Shown here piece by piece: positions 1 to 7,504 of a DNA stretch of 63,219 bases; position 1 is the stretch's first letter; every line of letters starts with the position of its first letter. Made by a program: the position numbers and the translations under genes. The notes below the pieces were generated by a model. It was given only the letters and a program-made list of their open reading frames with translations, had not been told where the DNA came from and did no database searches. Origin of the DNA: Acidaminococcus sp. Lineage in GTDB: Bacteria > Bacillota > Negativicutes > Acidaminococcales > Acidaminococcaceae. The stretch is from the NCBI GenBank assembly GCA_019416065.1, contig DXYB01000008.1, positions 1-63,219 of the forward strand, given 5' to 3'.

Positions 1-852
1 GGCTTCGTCCATCCCCACCACAAAACACAAGCGCTCGATCCGGCTGATCAGCCGGCTGGCGGTAGTGGCATCCGTGGTGCGGCTCCAGCGGGCTTTGAGA
101 GCGGGCAGGGTCCAGTTGCTGGTGATAAGGGTTCGTAGGTTTTCCTTGTAGCGGGTATCCAGTAGCCGAAACAGCTGCTCTAGTCCCCAACTGGTGGGCT
201 GCTCGGCGCCCAAATCGTCCAGGATCAGCACCGGGCTGTGGGCCACCTTGGCAAATTCTTCTTTCATAGCGCCGTGAAGGCTTTGCCGCAAAGTTTCCAG
301 AAAATCCCCACAGCTGGTAAAGCGTACCGGCACATTTTGCAACAGGAGTCCCCGCCCGATCAAACTTACGAGAAATGTTTTTCCCGTGCCGCTGGGGCCA
401 TGGAGGTAGAGCCCGCCGCTGCCTTTGGGACTGCGCACCAGCTCCCAGGCCTTACTAAGGGCCCGTTCATTTTCCGGAGACCCTTTAAAATCCCGGAAAC
501 GTTTTTCCGCAAAAATTTTGGGAAGATGGGCCGCCGCAAATTGTTTGGCTTCCCGGCACTTTTGCAGCTTTATTTCTTTTTGCGGGCATTCCATGAGCGC
601 CATGGAGTAGTGCCCCATAAATCCCCGGACAATGGGCACCATTTCCGGAATTTCCTGGGTACAGTCCTTGCCATTACAGGATAGGCACAACTTTTGGGCA
701 CAAAGGATCTGCTCGATCCGGTCCTCGTTTTGCCGGGCCATTTCCGTAAGCAGCGGCACCACCTTTTCCGGGGCGTCCACTACGTTTTCTACGTAGCAGG
801 TGGGGAGGATATCCCCTTTTTTACTGGCGAGAGGAATTTTTTCTGTTGTCAT
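1..852 (-). CDS. DnaC/IstB-like replicative helicase loader, 3' end beyond the window
   Basis: The minus strand from ATG 852 gives 284 codons that run off the left edge, so the C-terminus is missing. Residues 51-64 carry four cysteines (C51, C56, C59, C64), as at the front of phage-type DnaC loaders. The AAA+ core follows: P-loop GPSGTGKT (152-159), Walker B LILDDLGAE (209-217) and a sensor TSN (244-246). The family loads the replicative helicase at an origin or restart site. An AAGGAG ribosome site precedes the start. It lies downstream of a replisome-organizer-like gene on the same strand, the usual order in a phage replication module. An IstB-type transposition ATPase is the alternative, but no transposase is visible. 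Confidence 0.85.
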   Translation of the reverse strand, partial: MTTEKIPLASKKGDILPTCYVENVVDAPEKVVPLLTEMARQNEDRIEQILCAQKLCLSCNGKDCTQEIPEMVPIVRGFMGHYSMALMECPQKEIKLQKCREAKQFAAAHLPKIFAEKRFRDFKGSPENERALSKAWELVRSPKGSGGLYLHGPSGTGKTFLVSLIGRGLLLQNVPVRFTSCGDFLETLRQSLHGAMKEEFAKVAHSPVLILDDLGAEQPTSWGLEQLFRLLDTRYKENLRTLITSNWTLPALKARWSRTTDATTASRLISRIERLCFVVGMDEA

Positions 853-908
853 GGTGCTAGTCTCCTTTTTCCTGGTAGTACTTTTTAATAGTTACGTAGG
901 TGTAATGG

Positions 909-929
909 ATACACCCACCAAGGGTGTAT
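909..929. repeat. inverted repeat between the two replication genes
   Basis: ATACACCC (909-916) and GGGTGTAT (922-929) form an eight-base-pair stem with a five-base loop, followed on the plus strand by TTTTTAT. No plus-strand gene ends here, so it may be an operator or an RNA hairpin in the leader of the DnaC-like gene. Structure seen; role inferred. Confidence 0.4.
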
Positions 930-943
930 ATTTTTATCCTGAT

Positions 944-985
944 CTTACTTGTCCTACACTACCCTTACTTAACTTAACCTTACTT
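944..985. repeat. three CTTACTT direct repeats in an AT-rich stretch
   Basis: The heptamer CTTACTT occurs at 944-950, 964-970 and 979-985, in an AT-rich stretch next to the 11-bp tandem array. Short direct repeats beside an AT-rich stretch and iteron-like units are a common layout of phage and plasmid origins. In related organizer genes this kind of DNA also encodes a low-complexity tail, so the pattern could be a decayed coding remnant. Confidence 0.35.
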
Positions 986-1005
986 TACTTTACCTGTGGT
1001 GCCAC

Positions 1006-1060
1006 TTGGTTGCCATTTGGTTGCCATTTGGTTGCCATTTGGTTGTCAGTTGGTTGCCAT
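1006..1060. repeat. five tandem 11-bp repeats across the 3' end of the organizer gene
   Basis: The unit TTGGTTGCCAT is repeated head to tail exactly five times (1006, 1017, 1028, 1039, 1050); only the fourth copy (TTGGTTGTCAG) differs. Three units equal 33 bp, so on the minus strand the array would encode an 11-residue period (WQPNGNQMATK) in a rotating frame. The variant unit creates the TGA that ends the 1046-1393 gene. It could be iterons, a coding repeat, or both. Confidence 0.75.
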
Positions 1061-1393
1061 CTCGTAGCTTCCGTCCCTGCAGCGCCGGATTTTATCCCGT
1101 TCTGGGAGCAGACTAGGCGTGTAACGATCTTTGCGCAGCACATTGTGCCAAAACCAGTGACGGATTGCCATTACACCGCTGGGAAACGCCAGAAGAAAAT
1201 GCTTTGCTACCAGCGCCTCCACATCCTTTGCCGTGCAGCCAAGGAGCCTGGCCAAGGATTTGGGGTTAGTGATAAAGCCGTCATCATCTGCTTCCATGAC
1301 GCATTGGACATAGAGATATTGGGCTGAGAGGGGGAGCTCCAGAAAATCATCCTGCCGGATCAGCTGGATATGGAGCATACGTCGTTTGGCCAT
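1046..1393 (-). CDS. phage-type replisome organizer / DnaD-like N-terminal protein, short
   Basis: A 115-residue protein starting MAKRRMLHIQ. ATG 1393 is chosen because AAAGGAGG lies just upstream; a longer frame to 1432 lacks such a site. The sequence (DDFLELPLSAQ, ADDDGFI, SLARLLGC, YTPSLLPE) resembles the winged-helix front half of phage replication-initiation proteins, which usually carry a further low-complexity or DnaD-like C-terminal part. Here translation stops at a TGA inside the 11-bp tandem repeat, so it may be truncated. It sits upstream of the helicase loader, consistent with an initiator-loader pair. Family assignment is by sequence impression only. Confidence 0.65.
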   Translation of the reverse strand: MAKRRMLHIQLIRQDDFLELPLSAQYLYVQCVMEADDDGFITNPKSLARLLGCTAKDVEALVAKHFLLAFPSGVMAIRHWFWHNVLRKDRYTPSLLPERDKIRRCRDGSYEMATN

Positions 1394-1450
1394 AGAGACC
1401 TCCTTTTCGTATCGTGCCGGACTTACCGGCAATGCTATCAGGTTTGCCGC

Positions 1451-1681
1451 TTAGTACGGCGTACTGTGTTCAATGATCCCGTTGATGGAGACGTGAAAAT
1501 ACCGCATAAATTTCTCCACCGATTCCAAGGTGGGGTAATGGGCCGCATCCTCTTTGTCGTAGTAGCCGTGATAAAATCGCCAGGTGGTTTTGTAACAGAC
1601 ACCGGACTCCTCGGCAATTTGTTCCAGTGTTTTGCCGCTAGTGTCTACTTGATAGCAGAACGGGGCGGTAGAAAACGCCAT
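1451..1681 (-). CDS. small helix-turn-helix protein
   Basis: A 76-residue protein. The start at 1681 is preferred because AAGGAG stands at good distance; the longer frame to 1834 crosses the operator region and is unlikely. The segment KTLEQIAEESGVCYKTTWRF (residues 17-36) reads as a helix-turn-helix: a helix, a turn at Gly, and a recognition helix. It is the first gene of the leftward phage-like module and lies directly downstream of two AATCRTGATT palindromes, so it may be a Cro- or excisionase-like regulator binding its own promoter. No exact family recognised. Confidence 0.6.
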   Translation of the reverse strand: MAFSTAPFCYQVDTSGKTLEQIAEESGVCYKTTWRFYHGYYDKEDAAHYPTLESVEKFMRYFHVSINGIIEHSTPY

Positions 1682-1701
1682 TTGCAACACTCCTTGTTTC
1701 A

Positions 1702-1762
1702 TAATCGTGATTAGATAAAAAATGCGAACATGCGATAGTATATATAAAACAATCATGATTGT
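1702..1762. promoter_or_regulatory. pair of operator-like palindromes upstream of the HTH gene
   Basis: TAATCGTGATTA (1702-1713, one central mismatch) and the perfect palindrome ACAATCATGATTGT (1749-1762) share the core AATCRTGATT. They flank the space where a leftward promoter for the gene ending at 1451 would lie. Paired operators of this form are typical of phage-type repressors; the binding protein is not identified. Confidence 0.5.
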
Positions 1763-1766
1763 AAAG

Positions 1767-1799
1767 GAACTCCAGTTCCCGGACTTAGAACTCCGGTTC
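1767..1799. promoter_or_regulatory. two tandem LexA/DinR-type boxes (GAAC-N4-GTTC)
   Basis: GAACTCCAGTTC (1767-1778) and GAACTCCGGTTC (1788-1799) both fit the Gram-positive SOS box core GAAC-N4-GTTC, with centres 21 bp apart (two helical turns). Outer bases of the usual consensus are only partly present. A second phage repressor with this half-site is an equally good reading. Confidence 0.45.
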
Positions 1800-2060
1800 C
1801 TTGCATGAAATTGCAATCTGTGCTTAGCGAACATAGAGCAATTTTATAAAGAGCCCCTATCGTCGTGCAGAACCGTACTGTGCCAGTACAAGAATTGTAG
1901 GTAGTTTTTGTAAAATTTAATACAATTAAAACCAATTTCACGCGATTCTCCCTGTGAAAAATACATTTCCCCCAATTTTTACCCCGTTTCAGGTGATGGA
2001 AGTAGAATAACCATACGGAAAATAGATGGAAATAAAAACGAAAAATAAAAATAAAAAATA

Positions 2061-2094
2061 CGAACGTAAAAATATAAAAAGATATTTACGTTCG
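2061..2094. repeat. 10-bp inverted repeat in AT-rich DNA
   Basis: CGAACGTAAA (2061-2070) is mirrored by TTTACGTTCG (2085-2094), with A- and T-runs on both sides. Read leftward it resembles a terminator, but no gene leads into it; it could insulate the phage-like module. Structure seen, role inferred. Confidence 0.4.
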
Positions 2095-2238
2095 AAAAAA
2101 TGAGCTGAAAATACTTTTTGTGTTTTTATAGAAATGGAGGAGGACTTACAATAAGTCGGAAAGGATGGGTTTTAAATAGATGTTGTAAAAACAGTCTCGT
2201 CGATGGTATGGATTATATTGCTTGACGTGATGTAAACC

Positions 2239-2247
2239 TGGTATAAT
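2239..2247 (+). promoter_or_regulatory. extended -10 promoter for the DUF4160 pair
   Basis: TGGTATAAT at 2239-2247 is a consensus extended -10 element. A TTGACG at 2222-2227 is too close (14 bp) for a normal spacer, so the extended -10 probably compensates. The next gene starts at 2298. Confidence 0.5.
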
Positions 2248-2297
2248 GAATGAGATAGTGAATAGGAAACGAAGCTGTGGAAAGGAGGCCCTGCAAC

Positions 2298-2567
2298 ATG
2301 ATGTACCCCTATATGACGCTAAATGATAATACCGAAATTACGCATTCCAAACTTCAGGAAGATGGGACTGTAAAAGTCTATATTGAAACACCCTGCTATG
2401 GAGGTTTCCACTGTGCTACCTGCATCCTTCCTGCATACCAATGGACGGATATCCAAGGGTATTCCGCAGCACAAGTAAAAGAATTTGATGTTTTTGTCCA
2501 TCATAATGCTCATTTAATCATGCAGCTGGCTGCAGAAGGAGGATTCGTACATGCCACAGCTGTTTAG
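2298..2567 (+). CDS. small conserved protein paired with DUF4160
   Basis: An 89-residue protein starting MMYPYMTLND. Start 2298 is set by AAAGGAGG at 2281-2288. The protein is acidic with conserved-looking blocks (EDGTVKVYIE, CILPAYQW, AHLIMQLAAEGGF) and no membrane segment. It overlaps the next gene by 17 bases, so the two are translationally coupled. DUF4160 genes often travel with a small partner of the DUF2442 kind in toxin-antitoxin-like pairs; this partner does not match DUF2442 clearly. Function unknown; the pairing suggests a regulator or antitoxin role (inference). Confidence 0.6.
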   Translation: MMYPYMTLNDNTEITHSKLQEDGTVKVYIETPCYGGFHCATCILPAYQWTDIQGYSAAQVKEFDVFVHHNAHLIMQLAAEGGFVHATAV

Positions 2568-2829
2568 AATGGGCCCGTACGTGATTTACTTCTGGTCCAA
2601 TGAAGACTCTCCCTTGGAACCTATTCATGTTCATATTGCAGAAGGAGTTCCTTCCAAAAATGGTACCAAGGTATGGATTACCCATGATGGGGGTGCCTTA
2701 CTTTGCAACAATAATTCTAAAATCCCTCGTCGTGTATTAAATCTGTTGCTGAGGGCCATTGAAGCCAATAGCCAGATGATTATACAGAGTTGGGAAAAGC
2801 ATTTTGAGGAGATACAGTTTTATTGTTGA
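2551..2829 (+). CDS. DUF4160 family protein
   Basis: A 92-residue protein with the DUF4160 signature: MPQLFRMGPYVIYFWSNED at the start, then EPIHVHIAEG, then a short helical C-terminus (LLRAIEANSQMIIQSWEKHF). The family consists of short proteins usually encoded in two-gene cassettes on accessory DNA and often proposed to be toxin-antitoxin members; biochemical proof is scarce. It overlaps the preceding gene by 17 bases and is followed by a terminator at 2871, making a self-contained two-gene unit next to a phage-like module and a second toxin-antitoxin pair. Confidence 0.8.
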   Translation: MPQLFRMGPYVIYFWSNEDSPLEPIHVHIAEGVPSKNGTKVWITHDGGALLCNNNSKIPRRVLNLLLRAIEANSQMIIQSWEKHFEEIQFYC

Positions 2830-2870
2830 GCTTTATTGGGTGATGGCAATAGGGTAATAAGGAACGCATC

Positions 2871-2908
2871 AAGCACTTGCACATAGCCGGCAGGTGCTTT
2901 TCTTTTTT
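2871..2908 (+). terminator. terminator after the DUF4160 pair
   Basis: AAGCACTTG (2871-2879) pairs with CAGGTGCTT (2891-2899; one G-U pair), followed by TTCTTTTTT. Confidence 0.75.
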
Positions 2909-2988
2909 AGTTGTCCGCCCATTTGGGGGCGGAGGTATCAGCGCGCTAGCGTGGATGGCGGGGGGAACAGGGAAATACGACTACAAAA

Positions 2989-3017
2989 TTGAAAGAACAA
3001 TAGACTTATGATAAAAT
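2989..3017 (+). promoter_or_regulatory. promoter of the PhD/ParE module
   Basis: TTGAAA (2989-2994), a 17-bp spacer and TAAAAT (3012-3017) stand 36 bp before the antitoxin start. The antitoxin probably represses this promoter, as usual for the family. Confidence 0.5.
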
Positions 3018-3052
3018 AAAGATAAAAAATAGTGTAAGTAGAAGGTGAAACT

Positions 3053-3325
3053 ATGATTCATATTCGTCCTGTTTCCGATTTAAGAAATAAGTTTCCCGAG
3101 ATTGAAAAGACTGTGTTACAGTCTAATGCCCCAGTATTTCTCACAAAAAATGGCTATGGAACTATGGTTTTAATGAGTGTGGAGCAGTATGCTGCACTCA
3201 CAGAGAATATAGAGGAAAAATTGGATATGGCGGACCGGGTGGCGGAAGAAACAGACATCCGCTATTCTGGAAAAGAAGTCTTTGACCGGGCACGGAGAAG
3301 AATTCATGACGCCACCAAAGTATAA
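3053..3325 (+). CDS. type II antitoxin, PhD/YefM family
   Basis: A 90-residue protein. The N-terminal half has the PhD/YefM fold pattern: IRPVSDLRNKFPEIEKTV, then PVFLTKNGYGTMVLMSVEQY, the beta-hairpin and helix that bind operator DNA. The C-terminal third (EEKLDMADRVAEETDIRYS) is the flexible toxin-neutralising tail. It lies directly upstream of, and overlaps, a ParE/RelE-type toxin gene, the standard order with the antitoxin first. The antitoxin is expected to repress its own promoter at 2989-3017 alone and with the toxin. Family membership is clear; activity is inferred. Confidence 0.9.
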   Translation: MIHIRPVSDLRNKFPEIEKTVLQSNAPVFLTKNGYGTMVLMSVEQYAALTENIEEKLDMADRVAEETDIRYSGKEVFDRARRRIHDATKV

Positions 3326-3623
3326 ATTAGAAATATTACCCCTCTTTGAAGATGACCTACGGGAGATTTTGGACTATATCACTGAGCAACTGCATAATCC
3401 GGCAGCAGCTATGGACCTTTTGGACGATATTGAAGAAGCGATTACAGAACGCATGTCATGTCCAAAGGCTTTTTTGGCGTATCCTACCACGAAAAAGAGA
3501 AAAGCTCCCTATTACTGTATTCATGTAAAAAACTTTATGGTATTTTATGTGGTCATAGGTAACGTCATGGAGGTGAGGCGTATTTTGTATGCCAGAAGAA
3601 ATATCACCGATTTAATCGGGTAA
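3306..3623 (+). CDS. type II toxin, RelE/ParE family
   Basis: A 105-residue protein starting MTPPKYKLEI. ATG 3306 is chosen because GGAG lies just upstream inside the antitoxin gene; a frame from 3282 adds residues without support. It shows the family layout: an initial strand (KLEILPLFEDDLREILDYI), two helices (PAAAMDLLDDIEEAITERM) and the C-terminal strands ending in a basic RRILYARRNI. The toxins either cut mRNA on ribosomes (RelE) or block gyrase (ParE); which applies cannot be read from the sequence. It overlaps the antitoxin by 20 bases. Confidence 0.88.
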   Translation: MTPPKYKLEILPLFEDDLREILDYITEQLHNPAAAMDLLDDIEEAITERMSCPKAFLAYPTTKKRKAPYYCIHVKNFMVFYVVIGNVMEVRRILYARRNITDLIG

Positions 3624-3730
3624 AAAAATGCTGTCATAAAATCGCCCAATGGACGAAGCTGCCAGAAGAGGAAATCCGCCAGATTGCCAAGGAACATGGA
3701 ATGAAAATTTGAACTAGCATCAGTTTTTTA

Positions 3731-3759
3731 CAGGCACTCTTTACAAGTGCCTGTTTTTT
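3731..3759 (+). terminator. terminator after the toxin-antitoxin module
   Basis: CAGGCACT (3731-3738) and AGTGCCTG (3746-3753) form a perfect 8-bp stem followed by TTTTTT. Confidence 0.88.
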
Positions 3760-3812
3760 ATGGCGCTTTTTTGCTACAATATAAGTTAAAGAATTTGGAA
3801 GGGGTGGATGAC

Positions 3813-4760
3813 GTGAAGATTGTGGTCGCTATGTATGTACGGGAATCGGATAAAAAAGTGTTGGAAGCGGCGGCACCGGGGGCCGTATTCCACTATGGAA
3901 AAGAAGTAGAAGCGCTTAAGGAAGCGGATGTGATTATCGGCAATGTGGCGCCAAGCCTGTTGCGGGATCTGCCCAAGTTACAATGGCTGCAGCTGAATTC
4001 TGCCGGTGCGGACGCCTATTGCAAGCCCGGGGTATTGGGAGAGCAGGTTCTGCTTACCAACAGCACAGGCGCCTATGGACAGGCCGTATCAGAACATATG
4101 CTGGCCATGCTCCTCAGCCTTGTGAAAAAGTTAAATCGGTATGAGAAAAACCAGGCACGTCACTTGTGGCAGGATGAGGGAGAGGTGCGGAGCCTTACGG
4201 AACTCACCATTGCCATTATGGGCTTTGGGGACATTGGCCGGGAATTTGGGAAATTGTGCAAGCTCTTAGGGGCTCACGTGATTGGCGTGCGGCGGCATAA
4301 GGCCAGCATACCCCCGGAAGCGGATGAAATGGCTACTATGGACCAGCTTGGGGACGTTCTTTCCCGGGTCGATGTGGTGGCAAGCGTCTTGCCAAGTACC
4401 CCAGCAACCACGGGGCTTTATAATGCGGACTTTTTTGCAGCCATGAAAGCAGGGTCTTATTTTATCAACTGCGGGCGGGGCACGGCGGTGAACCAGACCG
4501 ATTTACGGGCGGCCCTGGAAAGCGGAAAGTTGACAGGGGCGGCCCTTGACGTAGCGACGCCAGAACCGCTGCCGGCGGAGGATCCTTTGTGGGAGGCCCC
4601 TCATTTGATCCTTACGCCCCATATCAGCGGGGATTATCATTTGTCTGCTACCTGGGACCGGGTGGTGGCTATGGCAGCGGAGAATCTAAAACGCTATCAG
4701 GCCGGGGAAGTGCTGCAGAATCTGGTGGACCGGAAAACCGGGTATAAAAAAACGGAGTAA
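3813..4760 (+). CDS. D-isomer-specific 2-hydroxyacid dehydrogenase
   Basis: A 315-residue NAD(P)-dependent oxidoreductase that interconverts a 2-hydroxyacid and a 2-oxoacid. GTG 3813 is taken as the start because GGAAGGGG precedes it; extending to ATG 3747 would place the start inside the upstream terminator. The Rossmann motif GFGDIGREFG is near residue 137, the catalytic arginine is in NCGRGTAV, the acid in DVATPEPLP, and the histidine in LTPHISGDY, the R-E-H triad of this family. The substrate cannot be told; annotations such as phosphoglycerate or glyoxylate reductase would be guesses. lapA-like and recJ follow closely in the same direction. Confidence 0.9.
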   Translation: MKIVVAMYVRESDKKVLEAAAPGAVFHYGKEVEALKEADVIIGNVAPSLLRDLPKLQWLQLNSAGADAYCKPGVLGEQVLLTNSTGAYGQAVSEHMLAMLLSLVKKLNRYEKNQARHLWQDEGEVRSLTELTIAIMGFGDIGREFGKLCKLLGAHVIGVRRHKASIPPEADEMATMDQLGDVLSRVDVVASVLPSTPATTGLYNADFFAAMKAGSYFINCGRGTAVNQTDLRAALESGKLTGAALDVATPEPLPAEDPLWEAPHLILTPHISGDYHLSATWDRVVAMAAENLKRYQAGEVLQNLVDRKTGYKKTE

Positions 4761-4772
4761 AAGGAGTACGGT

Positions 4773-5150
4773 ATGTTTTATGTGATCTTGATGGGGATTA
4801 TTTCTCTTTTTGTCGCTCTTTTTGTGCTGCAAAATGCGGCGCTGGTGGAAGTGAGCTTTTTGTTCTGGCACTTTTCCATGAACCTGGCTTTGATTATTCT
4901 AAGTTGCTTTTTCCTAGGATTTCTGGTGGCTAGTTTGTGGACGCTAAAGATCAAAGCGGGCCATTTTATGCGTGATAGAAAATTAAAGGGGAAGATTCGG
5001 GAACTGGAGGAAAAAACAGCAGGACGGGAGGACACAACCACGGCTGCTGTGCCCCCAAGCCAACTGCACCACTCCTATACCCCATCCTCCACCTATGATG
5101 CCAAAAAGGATACGGATCCCATTATAAAACCCTTTAGACCGAAGGACTAA
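4773..5150 (+). CDS. LapA-domain membrane protein (DUF1049)
   Basis: A 125-residue protein with two membrane segments, roughly residues 2-20 and 38-60, joined by the NAALVEVSFLFW loop that marks the LapA/DUF1049 domain. A charged, probably coiled-coil stretch (RKLKGKIRELEEKTAGRE) follows and the tail is disordered. In proteobacteria LapA-type proteins take part in lipopolysaccharide assembly together with LapB; a diderm Firmicute might use it likewise, but that is inference. It starts 12 bases after the dehydrogenase and ends two bases before recJ, so it belongs to the same operon. Confidence 0.75.
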   Translation: MFYVILMGIISLFVALFVLQNAALVEVSFLFWHFSMNLALIILSCFFLGFLVASLWTLKIKAGHFMRDRKLKGKIRELEEKTAGREDTTTAAVPPSQLHHSYTPSSTYDAKKDTDPIIKPFRPKD

Positions 5151-5152
5151 CG

Positions 5153-7498
5153 ATGCTCTATACGAAAATCAGGCAGGAAGCGCCACAGGATGCAAAGCAA
5201 ATTGAAACCATCTGTACCCTCACCGGGATTTCTCCCATCACAGCAGGCATTTTGCTGCGAAGGAAAGTAACGGAACCTGCGCAAATCACGGAATTTTTAC
5301 AAGGAAAAGAGCAGCCGTATTATGATCCTTTCCTGCTCAAGGGAATGGCCTCTGCGGTGGATAGAATCCTTCTGGCACTCAAACAGAAAGAAAAAATCAC
5401 GATTTACGGGGATTACGATGTGGACGGCACGACGGCCAGTTCCCTCCTGTATTTGTTTTTACGCCACGAGGGGGCCGACGTCCATACCTATATTCCCCGC
5501 AGGGATACCGAAGGATACGGCCTTAATGGGGCCGCGCTGCAAAAAATCGCAAAGGAGCATACTACCCTTTTGCTCACGGTGGATACAGGGATTAGTGGGG
5601 CAGACGTTGTAGCAAGCGCCCCTGTTGCCATGGATATCATCATTACCGATCATCACCTGGCATCTGTGCAGCTGCCCCAGGTGCTGGCCGTGATCAACCC
5701 CAATCAGCCGGGGGACGGGTACCCCTTTAAAGGCCTTGCCGGTGTGGGCGTGGCCTTTAAATTATGCCAGGCGTTATGGCAAAAATTGCACCATACAGAT
5801 GACTTTTGGGACGAGGGAATTGCGCTTGTGACACTGGGCACCGTCGCGGATATGGTGCCACTGTTGGATGAAAACCGGGAAATCGTAAGAAAAGGCCTGA
5901 AAAAAATACCGGAAAGTACGCTGCCAGGGCTAAAGGCGCTGCTTAACGTCACGCTTGCGCCCGGTGCGCCTGTAAACACAGGCACCATCGGATTTGGCCT
6001 GGGGCCACGGATTAATGCGGCAGGGCGCCTGGATGATGCCATGACGGCCGTAAACCTGATGACAACAGATGACGAAAAGCAGGCAGCGGCCCTTGCGGCG
6101 GAATTAGATAGCGCCAACCAGGAGCGGCAGGCCCTCAGCCAGAAAATCTTTGAGGAAGCACTGGCGGAACTTTCTAGCGCCCCTGTGCCCCAATGGGGCA
6201 TTGTGGTGGGCAAAGAAGACTGGCACCCTGGCGTTATCGGCATCGTAGCCAGCCGCCTTACGGAGAAATTTCAGCAGCCTTCGGTGCTGCTTTCTATTCA
6301 AGGGGAGACGGCCAAATGCTCCTGCCGCAGCATTCCTCCTGTGCACTTATACCATGCGCTGGAGCGGTGCAAGGACCTTTTGATCCAGTTTGGGGGACAT
6401 GCCCAGGCAGCGGGGCTTACCCTAAAAACAGGAAATATTCCTGCGTTTCGGGAGAAATTTTGCCAGGTGGTGGCGGAAATGCTCGGCCATCAGCCCTATG
6501 AACCCAGCTGCACTCCGGACTATTTTGTTCCTAGGGAGGCAGCAGTGGGCATCCCCCAGGTGCAGGAATTGGAAAAACTGGCGCCTTTTGGCGTGGGCAA
6601 TCCAGCTCCTGTTTTGGGTTTTGTCAAAGCAGAAATTGCCCAGGTGGACCGATTAGGAAAAGAACGCAATCATTTAAAATTTGATGTGGTCCATGGCGGA
6701 ACGCACTACAAGGGACTGTTATGGCAGGCGGGGGATCGCTACCATGCGTTTTATCCCGGGGAGGAAGCCTGCGTGGCCTTTTCTCCTTCACTCAATACCT
6801 TTCGGGGCAATACCAGCGTTAATCTTGAAATTTGTGGGGTGGAGGCACCCTATACCATCATCGATTACCGGCACGAAAACAAGGATAAAAAGACGCTGTT
6901 ACAAAGTATTTTACAAACTGAGAAAAAAACAGTAGTATATAGTCACGAACCTGTAGCAATCCAAAAGGCATTTCCCCAGGCGACCGTCCGTGCTTATGGG
7001 GAGCATGTGCCCAAAGGCAGCGAAACGGTGGTGTTCTATGACGCCGGCGCCGAAAGGGTGCTGCAGGAAGGACACTTCCCCCTGCAGCCAGATGAGACGG
7101 GGAAACTGGTGCTTTTATATGACAGGGACGAATTGGTGGCAAAGCGGCAAACCCTGCGCCATCACTATCCGGATATTGCCGGGCTGCGGTGCTGCTATGC
7201 GGCGATCCGGGAGAAACTGAGCCTTACGGGCGTGTACTCGGAAAAAGACCTAATTGGCACGCCAACGCGGGAGGGCTATATTCTGAGCCAGCAGGTGCTC
7301 TCTATTTTTTATACGCTGCAGATGTTTTTCTGTCATGAAGGACTTGTCAGCCTGGGGGAAACGACGAAAAAAGATCTTCAGGCATCTGCTGCCTTCCAGG
7401 CGCTCCAGGCAGACTATACTAAAGCATTACAAGCGCTTAACCGCGCGTGGCAAATATCGCCCAAAGAGATCGCAGACTTGTGGCGGCAAAAGAGGTGA
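5153..7498 (+). CDS. recJ: single-stranded-DNA-specific exonuclease RecJ
   Basis: A 781-residue 5'-3' exonuclease for single-stranded DNA, used in recombination and mismatch or base-excision repair. The DHH phosphoesterase motifs are present: DYDVDGTT at 87-94, TVDTGIS near 142 and TDHH at 165-168. The DHHA1 part has WHPGVIGIVASRL and GGHAQAAGLTL, followed by an OB-fold region. The C-terminal 200 residues form an extension, as in Firmicute RecJ proteins, which are longer than the E. coli enzyme. The start lies two bases after the LapA-like gene, and relA begins six bases after the stop: a tight operon. Confidence 0.96.
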   Translation: MLYTKIRQEAPQDAKQIETICTLTGISPITAGILLRRKVTEPAQITEFLQGKEQPYYDPFLLKGMASAVDRILLALKQKEKITIYGDYDVDGTTASSLLYLFLRHEGADVHTYIPRRDTEGYGLNGAALQKIAKEHTTLLLTVDTGISGADVVASAPVAMDIIITDHHLASVQLPQVLAVINPNQPGDGYPFKGLAGVGVAFKLCQALWQKLHHTDDFWDEGIALVTLGTVADMVPLLDENREIVRKGLKKIPESTLPGLKALLNVTLAPGAPVNTGTIGFGLGPRINAAGRLDDAMTAVNLMTTDDEKQAAALAAELDSANQERQALSQKIFEEALAELSSAPVPQWGIVVGKEDWHPGVIGIVASRLTEKFQQPSVLLSIQGETAKCSCRSIPPVHLYHALERCKDLLIQFGGHAQAAGLTLKTGNIPAFREKFCQVVAEMLGHQPYEPSCTPDYFVPREAAVGIPQVQELEKLAPFGVGNPAPVLGFVKAEIAQVDRLGKERNHLKFDVVHGGTHYKGLLWQAGDRYHAFYPGEEACVAFSPSLNTFRGNTSVNLEICGVEAPYTIIDYRHENKDKKTLLQSILQTEKKTVVYSHEPVAIQKAFPQATVRAYGEHVPKGSETVVFYDAGAERVLQEGHFPLQPDETGKLVLLYDRDELVAKRQTLRHHYPDIAGLRCCYAAIREKLSLTGVYSEKDLIGTPTREGYILSQQVLSIFYTLQMFFCHEGLVSLGETTKKDLQASAAFQALQADYTKALQALNRAWQISPKEIADLWRQKR

Positions 7499-7504
7499 GA
7501 ACGA

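Larger units (their letters stand above)
1682..2297. other. 616-bp AT-rich control region between divergent genes
   Basis: No convincing gene is seen. From left to right it holds two AATCRTGATT palindromes (1702-1713, 1749-1762), two GAAC-N4-GTTC boxes (1767-1799), a very AT-rich stretch (2030-2110) with a hairpin, and an extended -10 promoter facing right (2239-2247). It looks like the divergent control region of an integrated element. The minus-strand reading at 1753-1941 and the upstream extension of the helix-turn-helix gene lack support. Confidence 0.6.

Noticed and set aside
1753..1941. 62-codon minus-strand frame in the control region
   Set aside because: Overlaps the operator-like palindromes and the LexA-type boxes and has no ribosome site.
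3638..3712. 25-codon stretch ending IAQWTKLPEEEIRQIAKEHGMKI after the ParE gene
   Set aside because: Looks like the tail of a larger protein (possibly a Rpn-type nuclease/transposase remnant), but there is no start and too little sequence to name it.
6104..6501. Several long reading frames opposite or within recJ, relA, aspS, dnaK and infB
   Set aside because: Shadows of strongly biased codon use in the real genes; no starts, motifs or spacing of their own.
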